Source: Bacteroidales bacterium
Lineage (GTDB): Bacteria; Bacteroidota; Bacteroidia; Bacteroidales; Muribaculaceae
Length of the DNA: 64,000 nt
Direction: 5' to 3'
Assembly (NCBI GenBank): GCA_910575615.1
Contig: CAJTEX010000006.1
Span: forward strand, 1-64,000
The notes beneath the pieces are model-generated. The model was given only the letters and a program-made list of their open reading frames with translations. It did no database searches and had not been told where the DNA came from. A program made the position numbers and the translations under genes. Shown here in pieces: positions 27,467 to 34,801 of this stretch. Numbering within the stretch: position 1 is the stretch's first letter; each line of letters starts with the position of its first letter.

Positions 27467-28255
27467 TCAGTCTGTCGCGGCATCGTAGGCCCCGGAGGAG
27501 TCGAGGCGTGAGGTCATCACGGCCCTGGCTACAGTGAGGTCAATCGGGCTGTCTATGTCGAGCGAGTCCTCGGGCTGCATCTCATATGGAATCCTGCGGG
27601 GGAAAGCCCCGAGGGGCATGCGGCGGATTGAGTCGGGATTTATGACATACACGGCCCCGTTGTATTCCCATGCGTCGGGTGCGTCCTGCCTGCGGGTGAG
27701 CAATCCGTCTCCTTTGGATATGTGGAGGTAACCTGTCTCGGGGTCGGTCTCGAAGCAGTTGTAGTAGGGGTTGGCCGAAGCCTTGCATACCGACACCACC
27801 ATGTCTGTCTTCGCGGGGTCGAATAGGGCGATGGCCTCTGCCACATGGTTGCCGTCGCGGAATGGGGAGGTGGGCTGAAGCAGCACCACACAGTCATATT
27901 CCAGCCCCATTCTGTCGGCGAAATCCATGGCGTGGAGAATCACCTCACGCGACCCTGCGGTGTCGGTCGACAGCTCGGCGGGGCGCAGAAACGGCACTTC
28001 GATTCCCTCCTCGCCGACTTTCGCCGCAATCTCGGGTGAGTCGGTCGAGACGATGACGCGTCGGTTGTCGGGACGCTCCGCGGAGCCGTCGGCCCCCAGC
28101 AGGTCAAGACACTGGAGGGCGGCGTCGATGGTGTATGCGATCAGCGGACGTCCGCAGAGGTCGGCTATGTTTTTCATCGGAATCCCCTTGCTGCCTCCTC
28201 GGGCAGGGATGATGAACAGGGGCTGGCGTGATGCGGCTGTGGGTGATGTTGTCAT
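27467..28255 (-). CDS. neuA: Acylneuraminate cytidylyltransferase family protein
   Basis: 262 residues. This family activates sialic, legionaminic or pseudaminic acid as the CMP-sugar. The N-terminal signature PLFIIPARGGSKGIPMKNI binds CTP. Further motifs are RVIVSTDSPEIA, LLQPTSPFRDGNHVAEAI and EYNGAVYVIN. Start ATG 28255 overlaps the stop of the upstream NeuC-like gene by 4 bases (ATGA), which suggests coupled translation. The neuA symbol is used for the family; LegF is equally possible given the PtmE-like neighbour. Confidence 0.88.
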   Translation of the reverse strand: MTTSPTAASRQPLFIIPARGGSKGIPMKNIADLCGRPLIAYTIDAALQCLDLLGADGSAERPDNRRVIVSTDSPEIAAKVGEEGIEVPFLRPAELSTDTAGSREVILHAMDFADRMGLEYDCVVLLQPTSPFRDGNHVAEAIALFDPAKTDMVVSVCKASANPYYNCFETDPETGYLHISKGDGLLTRRQDAPDAWEYNGAVYVINPDSIRRMPLGAFPRRIPYEMQPEDSLDIDSPIDLTVARAVMTSRLDSSGAYDAATD

Positions 28256-29469
28256 AGTTCGTCGGAATCAGCGAATGTCGGCACATTCAGTATTGGATAC
28301 GGGTCGATGAACCGCTTGGAGTAAAGCTCGTCAAGACGAATGTGGACGAGGGTGTCGACAATGCGCGTTACAGTGTCGCGCTTCGCGTAAGGGTTGTCGG
28401 TCTCCAGGGCGAGGCGTTTGCCGGCCGGGGAGAGGGCGAAAGATATGGCCTGGTGTATTTGGTCATGCTCCCCCTCGCAGTGGATGACGGATGAGGCGGC
28501 GATGCGTCCTTGCTGGCGTATGCCGATGTCGACGGTCGGAATCCTCATCGTCGGCACCTCCACGATGCCGCTTGAGGAGTTGCCGACCACGGCGCTGACA
28601 AAATGCAGTGCCGAAAGGTAACGGCGGCGGCCGAGTGAGGGCACAACGGCCACGCGGCCCGGATACCGGGCGGCATATTCGTTTATCATCTTGATTATCA
28701 CCTCCCCGTCGGGGTCATTGTTGGGGTATGTGAAGATGATGTGTGAGCTGATGAATCCGTCGAGCGCTTGCAGCAGTGCCTCGCAGCGTTCCTTGACCGG
28801 CACCGGATCCATGGTCGCGGGATGGAATGTCACCAACAGGGTCGACGAGTTTATGTCGATACCGATGAATTTCTCAAGCTCTGGCTTGGGTATCACCGGC
28901 TCATGTATGATGTTGTAGACCCCGAGGGCTCCGGTGTTTAACACATATTTCGGGTTCTCGCCCATGGAAATCACTCGGTTGCGGTATGCGTCGGTTGCCG
29001 TGAAATGCAGGGCTGACAGCTTGGTCAGCGCATGCCGGATGTTGTCGTCAAACGCTCCCTCGGAGATTTCACCTCCGGCGATATGCGCTATAGGCACCCG
29101 CATGATTGTGGCAGCTGTGGCCACGGCGAGCATCTCATACCGGTCGCCGAGGATGACAAGGATGTCGGGATTGAGGCGCCCGAGGGCACGGGCCACCCCG
29201 ATGAGGCATTTCCCGGTGGCGGCGGCTGTCTCGACAGCTGAGTCGTTTCCGGCGTTCATCTCCACTCGCTCGTCAACCTTGAATCCGTCTTCGATGATTT
29301 CATCGACGGTCATGCCGTATCGGGCATCGAGGTGCATGTTGGTGGCGATGATCTGCAGTTCCACAGTCTCGTAGGCCCGCAGCTCACGGGCGACACTGCT
29401 GAGTAGGCCCCAGTCGGCTCGTGTCGATGTCACTATGCAAATTTTCCGTCTGATGAGATCGTTGTTCAT
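28252..29469 (-). CDS. neuC: UDP-GlcNAc 2-epimerase (hydrolysing) NeuC/LegG-like
   Basis: 405 residues. The family removes the nucleotide and inverts C2 to give ManNAc, or the 2,4-diacetamido analogue in the legionaminic pathway. Signatures are ICIVTSTRADWGLL, LGDRYEMLAVA, HIAGGEISEGAFDDNIRHA and the later GNSSSGIVE. The frame extends upstream to 29529, but the ATG at 29469 places the start next to the conserved RKICIV strand. It is first of a NeuC-NeuA-PtmE-Obg series. The synthase (NeuB/LegI) is not in this window. Confidence 0.88.
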   Translation of the reverse strand: MNNDLIRRKICIVTSTRADWGLLSSVARELRAYETVELQIIATNMHLDARYGMTVDEIIEDGFKVDERVEMNAGNDSAVETAAATGKCLIGVARALGRLNPDILVILGDRYEMLAVATAATIMRVPIAHIAGGEISEGAFDDNIRHALTKLSALHFTATDAYRNRVISMGENPKYVLNTGALGVYNIIHEPVIPKPELEKFIGIDINSSTLLVTFHPATMDPVPVKERCEALLQALDGFISSHIIFTYPNNDPDGEVIIKMINEYAARYPGRVAVVPSLGRRRYLSALHFVSAVVGNSSSGIVEVPTMRIPTVDIGIRQQGRIAASSVIHCEGEHDQIHQAISFALSPAGKRLALETDNPYAKRDTVTRIVDTLVHIRLDELYSKRFIDPYPILNVPTFADSDEL

Positions 29470-29518
29470 TTCGGGGAGATGTTCTGGAGGAGTTTTTGGA
29501 AAAAGAGATGTTGTCTTC

Positions 29519-29570
29519 AAAACCGCCACGTCACGGCCCCCTCATTTCAGAGGAAGCCGCGACGGTGGTT
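29519..29570 (-). terminator. Terminator of the receptor-lipoprotein operon
   Basis: The segments 29521-29537 and about 29556-29570 form a long imperfect stem (CGTCACGGC against GCCGCGACG, flanked by AACC and GGTT). On the - strand it is followed by TTTTG. It lies just after the lipoprotein stop at 29604. Confidence 0.6.
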
Positions 29571-29603
29571 GAGATGGATGCAATGGCCGCGTGTGGGCGC
29601 CGG

Positions 29604-30455
29604 TCAATAGGCGGTGCCGGTCACGGTCACCTTGCGGTCGTATTTCTCACACTCGAAGGTGAGGCTTAGGCTCTTGCCTGCCACCACGGTGCCCTGGAGG
29701 TTGGTTATGGCGAAAGCCGGGTAGGGGGTGCTAGCGATTTCAGGGATGAGGCTGCTGGTGCTGAATGTGAAGCCATCCTCGGTGTAGGTCATCGGTATGT
29801 CGGCAAACCTCATTATTCCGAGGTTGGCGGGCATGCCCTCCATGAAACGGGGATATGCGATCTGCACTTCGGCTTTCTTAGTCTTGCCGTCGAAGACAAT
29901 CAGATAACGCGACTGGTTGGTCGTGAACGGGGCATTGGCGGGGTCGGAGATGTCGGTCGACTTGGTCTCGCCGATGAACTGGTTGTGGGTGAAGAAGGTG
30001 GTCACCTCATAGCGGTTGTCCATCACGAAGCTGATGGTGACGAGGTTCTGCGAGCCGTCGGCGCGGAGGACGAAATCCACTTTGACGTCTGAGATTGTCA
30101 CGGTGGTGCTGCCGGCCTCCACCTGGATGGGGGAGGGGGCGTTGACTTTCCAGCCGGTCTGTGTGTAGTCCATCCTCAGTTCTGGGAGGGTGAATGATAT
30201 GGCGCGTTCGTCAGAACTGTACTGGAAGTTGTTGACATGGAGCTGCAGGGTGGAGCGGTCGAGGTTGACCATCACGCCGTAGTCGGCTCCAATCAGCACG
30301 GTCTGGCTGTTGTCCGAGCGGTCGATTACCGACACATAGTTGAGCGATGACTGGATGGTCAGCGCCTGGGTGTTCTCGGTGGGGCCGTCATCCCCGCAAG
30401 ATGAGAGGATGAAGGCTGACAGCATCAGGAGAGGGAGGAATTTGAGAAATTTCAT
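29604..30455 (-). CDS. Outer-membrane-type lipoprotein paired with TonB receptor
   Basis: 283 residues. The ATG at 30455 gives a lipoprotein signal with the lipobox LSSC (Cys20); the in-frame ATG at 30488 would add a charged 11-residue extension. The body is beta-rich with two similar halves (for example FTLPELRMDYTQTGW and ADIPMTYTEDGF), suggesting a duplicated calycin-like or jelly-roll fold. It begins 29 bases after the receptor stop. In such pairs the lipoprotein usually binds the ligand on the cell surface for the receptor (inference). It is not a SusD homologue as far as I can see. Confidence 0.8.
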   Translation of the reverse strand: MKFLKFLPLLMLSAFILSSCGDDGPTENTQALTIQSSLNYVSVIDRSDNSQTVLIGADYGVMVNLDRSTLQLHVNNFQYSSDERAISFTLPELRMDYTQTGWKVNAPSPIQVEAGSTTVTISDVKVDFVLRADGSQNLVTISFVMDNRYEVTTFFTHNQFIGETKSTDISDPANAPFTTNQSRYLIVFDGKTKKAEVQIAYPRFMEGMPANLGIMRFADIPMTYTEDGFTFSTSSLIPEIASTPYPAFAITNLQGTVVAGKSLSLTFECEKYDRKVTVTGTAY

Positions 30456-30484
30456 ATCTATGTCTGTTGATTTGTTATACGTTG

Positions 30485-32752
30485 TCAAAAGTCAAGTTGC
30501 CAGCTCAATGTGGCTCCGGCTGAGAAGCCGTTGCCGCGCTGCAGGAATGCATTCCCTATTGAAACGAAATAAAAGGTCGCATATTGCGTGGCGGTGATAT
30601 TGTCTGCCCACAGTTCGAGCCGGAATCCCTTCCGGGTGGCTGCCACCGAGGCGTTGAGTAGCATGTAATATGGCTGTCTGACGGTGTTGGCCTCGTCCCA
30701 CCAGATGCTTCCGGTGCCTCGGGTGTTGACCTCGGCCGATATGCCGTCGACCAACCGGGAGCCGCTTATGCCTCTGGTGTATCCTGCCGACAGGAAGAGG
30801 GTGTTGGAGGGGGCGTAGGGGACGCGTTTGCCCGAGTAGTCGGCCCGGCCATTGTTGAACTCGATGAATCGGGCGTCGGTGAACCCGTATGCCCCGCGTG
30901 TGAACCATCCGGCCGGGGAGTGGTATGACAGTGACAGCTCCACACCCCTTGAGCGGGCGCGTCCGGCGTTGGCCATTATGCGTCCGGTGATGCTCCCTTC
31001 GGGAAACATCGTGACCTGCTGGTTGTCGATGTTGATCCAGAACGCAGAGAAATCCATCGTGAGCGACTGCTCCAGGAATGCCAGGTGAGCGCCGACCTCG
31101 AAGTTCCAGTCGGTCTCCGGACGGTATGACACCGTCTGGTCCACATCATATTGCTGCATCAGCCCCATCTCAGACATCAGCCTCTGCTGCAGGAAGTCGG
31201 AGAACATCTGGGTGTTGTATCCTCCGGCCTTGTATCCCTTGGTGACAGAGGCGTATAAGTTGCCCGACTCTGCCGGGAGGCGGTATGAGACTGACAGTTT
31301 TGGCAGCAGCTGGGTGAAGTCGTGCGACAGGCTGCCTGTCTCGTCGATGTCAACCGGGCAGCGGCTGTAGACCGGCAGCGGGGAAATGCCGGGGTCGGTG
31401 TTGTCGTATATGGTGTAGGCTGTGTTGCAGAAGCTCCGGAAGTCGAGGCCGGTACGTTCCCAGTCAAACCTGAGTCCTGCCGTGAGGGTGAATGCCCCGA
31501 GCCTCAATGAGCTTTCGTGGTAGAGCGACAGGCCGCCAGACGGCATCGTGAACTCGCTCCCGAGGGTGAACGACGGCTCATCCCAGCCGATGGGGTAGTA
31601 GGGGTTGGCGTTGTTGCGGTTGGCGACAATCAGCCGGTCTATTCCGGTCTGCATGAAGGTCACGGGAGCCTCCATCCTGGAGCGGCGCCAGAAACCGAAC
31701 ATTCCTGTCAGCCAGGAGTATTTACCGGTTTGCGGGCCGCGGGCAACGAAGTCGCCCGTGAAAGCCCACTCTTTGCGTTTCTGGCGCAGGGTGAAGTAGT
31801 CGGCTTCGGTGAAATCCTGGTCGAGGACCATGTCGTCGTCGAGATACTGCACGCTCATTATCGAGGAGAATGTGATTCCCCTGAAAGAATGTTTCACCGT
31901 GAGGCCGTCGACGAATGACAGGCGACTGTAATGGCATGTGTCGTTGTATGCGATTCGGTCGGTCGCGACATTGAGGTAGGGGTAGCCATGCTGGCGGCCA
32001 CGGGTGAGCATGGCGGTGTTCTCCACCACCACCTTTCCTGTTGGCCTGAAGGATGTCTTCCACCGCAGTGCCCCGAGGCGTTCGCGGCCGGTCTTGCTGC
32101 CGTTGTGGGTGTTGCGGAAGAAACCGTCGGTGCCGGAGGCCTCGGCGGTGAGCGACATGCCGAGTTTGCCCGACAGTTTGCCGTAGACCCCGGCCGACGC
32201 GCGCCAGGTGTTGCGGGAACCGTATGACAGCTTTGCCCTCACCCCCTCAAAGCTGAGCGGAGAGAGTGTGTAGATGTTGACAAGTCCGCCCATAGTGTTG
32301 CGGCCGTAGAGTATGTTCTGGGGGCCGCGCAGCAGTTCCACCCGGTCGATGTCGGCCAGGTCGAAGTCAAAGTTGTCCTTATTTATAATAGGAATGTTGT
32401 CGATGTTGAGGCCTACGACTGGCTGGTCGATGCGGGTTCCCATTCCTCTGACATATATCGAGGATGTCATCCGCGAGCCGTAGGCCGGGATGTAGAAGTT
32501 TGGGGCCAGCGCCGAGGCGTCGCGCAGGTTGACAAGGTCGTATGTCTCGACCGCCTGGCTGCCGATGTATGTGACCGCCTCGTCGGCGTTGGGGTGGTCT
32601 CCCCCCTTTATGGCCGTCACTGATACCTCGCCGAGCACGACACCGCGCCGGGTGCCCACCGAGTCTGTGGCGGCAGCGTTTTCCCCGGCGATGGCGCTCG
32701 CGGGAAGCAGGGCTGAAACCAGCGGCAATATGGCAGGCAGTATCTCTCGCAT
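30485..32752 (-). CDS. TonB-dependent outer membrane receptor
   Basis: 755 residues with a signal peptide (about 1-22). The plug domain (about 40-165) contains SSIYVRGMGTRIDQPVVGLN and VELLRGPQNILYGRNTMGG, the classic TonB receptor signature. The rest is a beta barrel of Tyr/Trp-rich strands ending in Phe (LSWQLDF), as required for BAM-dependent folding. It lacks the N-terminal carboxypeptidase-like domain of SusC receptors, so it fits iron chelate, haem, cobalamin or small-molecule uptake better than glycan uptake. The substrate is unknown. It has its own promoter, divergent from the ECF sigma gene. Confidence 0.93.
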   Translation of the reverse strand: MREILPAILPLVSALLPASAIAGENAAATDSVGTRRGVVLGEVSVTAIKGGDHPNADEAVTYIGSQAVETYDLVNLRDASALAPNFYIPAYGSRMTSSIYVRGMGTRIDQPVVGLNIDNIPIINKDNFDFDLADIDRVELLRGPQNILYGRNTMGGLVNIYTLSPLSFEGVRAKLSYGSRNTWRASAGVYGKLSGKLGMSLTAEASGTDGFFRNTHNGSKTGRERLGALRWKTSFRPTGKVVVENTAMLTRGRQHGYPYLNVATDRIAYNDTCHYSRLSFVDGLTVKHSFRGITFSSIMSVQYLDDDMVLDQDFTEADYFTLRQKRKEWAFTGDFVARGPQTGKYSWLTGMFGFWRRSRMEAPVTFMQTGIDRLIVANRNNANPYYPIGWDEPSFTLGSEFTMPSGGLSLYHESSLRLGAFTLTAGLRFDWERTGLDFRSFCNTAYTIYDNTDPGISPLPVYSRCPVDIDETGSLSHDFTQLLPKLSVSYRLPAESGNLYASVTKGYKAGGYNTQMFSDFLQQRLMSEMGLMQQYDVDQTVSYRPETDWNFEVGAHLAFLEQSLTMDFSAFWINIDNQQVTMFPEGSITGRIMANAGRARSRGVELSLSYHSPAGWFTRGAYGFTDARFIEFNNGRADYSGKRVPYAPSNTLFLSAGYTRGISGSRLVDGISAEVNTRGTGSIWWDEANTVRQPYYMLLNASVAATRKGFRLELWADNITATQYATFYFVSIGNAFLQRGNGFSAGATLSWQLDF

Positions 32753-32801
32753 TTCGGTCTTTGAAGCGGGCCCCGGCCCCGGGGCGCGTTGTTTCAGGCT
32801 G

Positions 32802-32833
32802 CAAAGTTACAATTTTTTTATGACATATGAAAA
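32802..32833 (-). promoter_or_regulatory. Promoter for the TonB receptor operon
   Basis: On the - strand, TAACTTTG (32809-32802) matches the -7 consensus. TTTT at 32833-32830 sits 20 bases upstream where TTTG is expected. Transcription would start about 45 bases before the receptor ATG. Confidence 0.65.
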
Positions 32834-32906
32834 AGGGGGGTGCGTTATATGGATGTGTCTCAGCAGGGGCTGAAATCGTAAATAAATTGTAAAAAAGCCA
32901 GCCGAT

Positions 32907-32938
32907 TTTGCCAGACCGGAATTTAATTGTTAAATTTG
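32907..32938 (+). promoter_or_regulatory. Promoter for the ECF sigma factor gene
   Basis: TTTG at 32907-32910, a 20-base spacer and TAAATTTG at 32931-32938 match the Bacteroidetes consensus exactly. The ATG of the sigma gene is only 19 bases after the -7 box, giving a very short leader. Confidence 0.82.
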
Positions 32939-32957
32939 AGGCTCAAAACCCCCATTG

Positions 32958-33518
32958 ATGGCAAAAGAACCACCCCGCGAAGACTCCCGACTGATTGAAC
33001 GACTACGGCAACCTGAGACTTGCCGCGATGCGTTCAATGATGTCATACGGCAGTATTCCGAGCCGCTGTACTGGCAGATACGCCGTATGGTGGAGAGCCA
33101 CGACGACGCTAACGACATCCTTCAGAACACATTCCTGAAGGCGTGGCAGTCGGTCGAGGGTTTCCGTGGCGACGCGAAACTGTCGACATGGCTTTACAAG
33201 ATAGCCCTAAACGAGTCCATAACGTTTCTGTCAAAGGAGCGCAAGCGCCTGAGCCTTAGCCTTGACGATGAGGAAAGCCATCTTGTCAACCTCATAGAGA
33301 GCGATGAATATGTCGATGGCGACGCGCTTGCCCTGAAGCTGAGGAAGGCGGTGGCGGCCCTGCCTGAGAAGCAAAGACTCGTGTTCAACATGAAATATTA
33401 CGACGAGATGAAGTATGAGCAGATGTCTGAGATTCTCGGCACATCGGTCGGCGCGCTGAAGGCCTCGTATCATCTCGCCGTGAAGAAAATCGAGCAATAT
33501 TTCACTGACCATGACTGA
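32958..33518 (+). CDS. ECF-type RNA polymerase sigma factor
   Basis: 186 residues. Region 2 is seen in DANDILQNTFLKAWQSVEGFRGDAKLSTWLYKIALN (listed as separate motifs: DILQNTFLKAW, STWLYKIALN). Region 4 is seen in LPEKQRLVFNMKYYDEM and LGTSVGALKASYHLAVKKI, a helix-turn-helix that reads the -35 element. ECF factors respond to envelope signals through an anti-sigma factor, and the next gene is a candidate. An in-frame TTG lies at 32955, but the ATG at 32958 is preferred. Confidence 0.92.
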   Translation: MAKEPPREDSRLIERLRQPETCRDAFNDVIRQYSEPLYWQIRRMVESHDDANDILQNTFLKAWQSVEGFRGDAKLSTWLYKIALNESITFLSKERKRLSLSLDDEESHLVNLIESDEYVDGDALALKLRKAVAALPEKQRLVFNMKYYDEMKYEQMSEILGTSVGALKASYHLAVKKIEQYFTDHD

Positions 33519-33540
33519 CGCCCCACGGCCTGTGGGGGCG
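33519..33540 (+). other. Hairpin just after the sigma factor stop
   Basis: CGCCCCAC (33519-33526) pairs with GTGGGG-CG (33532-33540) with one bulged G and a 5-base loop. No T-run follows. It lies at the start of the 126-base gap before the next gene and could reduce read-through from the sigma gene into the downstream genes. Confidence 0.45.
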
Positions 33541-33644
33541 CCAATGGTGAAACGGCTCTGAAAAAAGATTAGTCATAGATTTAAACCTTTCATTTCCGAT
33601 CCAGTCAAAAAATCAGAAAAGCGACAGCTTCAAAAACAACCGCG

Positions 33645-34079
33645 ATGAGAACTGACAAGGAAAATATACTTGACATCATAGGCCGGAAGGATGGGATGAC
33701 CGTCCCTGATGGCTACTTCGCCGACTTTCAGGCGAGGATGGAGGCCCTGCTCCCCGTCAACGAGCAGGCCGAGACTCCGCGTGAAATCGAGGCTCCCCGT
33801 TCGTTCTGGGACAGGGTGCGGCCATTCGTTTACATGGCGGCGATGTTCGCCGGCGTATGGTGCATGGTCAAGATGTTCTCCATGCTCGGCACCGGCAATG
33901 TCGACCTCTCCATCGACAACAACGAGATTCTGTCAAGCGCCTTGTCTGACGACACATTCATATATGAATACCTGCGCGACGATGTCTCGGGGCGCGAGGT
34001 GCTGGAAGACATGTATCTCGACAGCATATCTGTCGACGACATCGTCCCGGCCGACTCGCTGGAAGAGACATTGTATTGA
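33645..34079 (+). CDS. Single-pass membrane protein, possible anti-sigma factor
   Basis: 144 residues. A charged N-terminal 60 residues (likely cytoplasmic) are followed by one membrane segment (FVYMAAMFAGVWCMVKMF, about 62-80) and an acidic C-terminal part. There is no zinc-binding anti-sigma motif. The size, topology and place directly after an ECF sigma gene suggest an anti-sigma factor, but the sequence alone does not prove it. The next gene follows 45 bases later. Confidence 0.7.
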   Translation: MRTDKENILDIIGRKDGMTVPDGYFADFQARMEALLPVNEQAETPREIEAPRSFWDRVRPFVYMAAMFAGVWCMVKMFSMLGTGNVDLSIDNNEILSSALSDDTFIYEYLRDDVSGREVLEDMYLDSISVDDIVPADSLEETLY

Positions 34080-34124
34080 CCGAGGATGACTAAAGACTGT
34101 CGTATAACTAAAAATGACCGGCTT

Positions 34125-34610
34125 ATGAATATCAGGATATTTGCGCTGGCAGCGTTGATTTGGGTGTCCCTTTCAGCCTCACTGACCGTGAACGGTGCCC
34201 CTCAGACTCCGGAAGAACGTGAGCAGTGGATGACAGAGATGCGCCAGTACAAGCGTATCTATCTCACCAAGGAACTCGAGCTCACGCGTGAACAGCAGAC
34301 CAAGTTCTACCCCCTCTACGATGAGATGGAAGACAACGAGGCGAAGATAAACGACGAGGCCCGCGCCATGGAGAAGCGTGTGGCCGAGATGCAGAATCCT
34401 TCCGACCTTGAATATGAAAAGGCGACCGAGGCGGTTTATGACGCGGCGGTGCGCTCGGCCCAGCTCGAGCGTGAGTATATGGACAAATTCAAGGAGATAC
34501 TCTCGCACAAGCAGCTTTTCCGTCTGAAAGCCGTTGAACGCCAGTTCAACAGGGAGATGATGAAGCAGCACCATAGGCTCCGCACCAAGGTGAAGGCTAC
34601 CGAAAAGTAA
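34125..34610 (+). CDS. Periplasmic LTxxQ (Spy/CpxP-like) protein
   Basis: 161 residues. The frame opens at 34086, but the ATG at 34125 gives a signal peptide (MNIRIFALAALIWVSLSASL). The mature protein is helical and highly charged, with LTREQQTKFYPLYDEME matching the LTxxQ motif and a second helical repeat (LSHKQLFRLKAVERQ). Spy/CpxP proteins are periplasmic chaperones and stress sensors. Together with the ECF sigma and membrane protein this resembles an envelope-stress module. Confidence 0.82.
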   Translation: MNIRIFALAALIWVSLSASLTVNGAPQTPEEREQWMTEMRQYKRIYLTKELELTREQQTKFYPLYDEMEDNEAKINDEARAMEKRVAEMQNPSDLEYEKATEAVYDAAVRSAQLEREYMDKFKEILSHKQLFRLKAVERQFNREMMKQHHRLRTKVKATEK

Positions 34611-34667
34611 GCCTGCGCTGGCGATTCATACTCCGTAGAAAACATAAACGGACATCGTGTGAACATT

Positions 34668-34709
34668 CAGGCCATGGCCTGGTGTTTATCTGACGCAGCG
34701 TGCTGCGTT
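34668..34709. promoter_or_regulatory. Two palindromes upstream of the macroglobulin gene
   Basis: CAGGCCATGGCCTG at 34668-34681 is a perfect 14-base palindrome. ACGCAGC-GT-GCTGCGT at 34694-34709 is a second dyad. Both lie in the 191-base gap between the LTxxQ gene and the macroglobulin-like gene. They may be regulator sites; I could not find a clear promoter beside them. Confidence 0.45.
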
Positions 34710-34801
34710 TGCCCATGGTAAGACCAGCATACAGAAGGGCAAACACCGGTGCGCTGCGGCGTTTCAACATATTCAACCAATTCCTAATCCTCCCAACAGG
34801 T

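Noticed and set aside
29470-29520. Promoter directly before the NeuC-like gene
   Set aside because: No -7 consensus with a proper -33 partner could be found on the - strand; expression may come from further upstream or from a weak promoter.
34700-34801. Longer N-terminus for the macroglobulin-like protein
   Set aside because: It has no signal peptide at its start, whereas the ATG at 34802 does.
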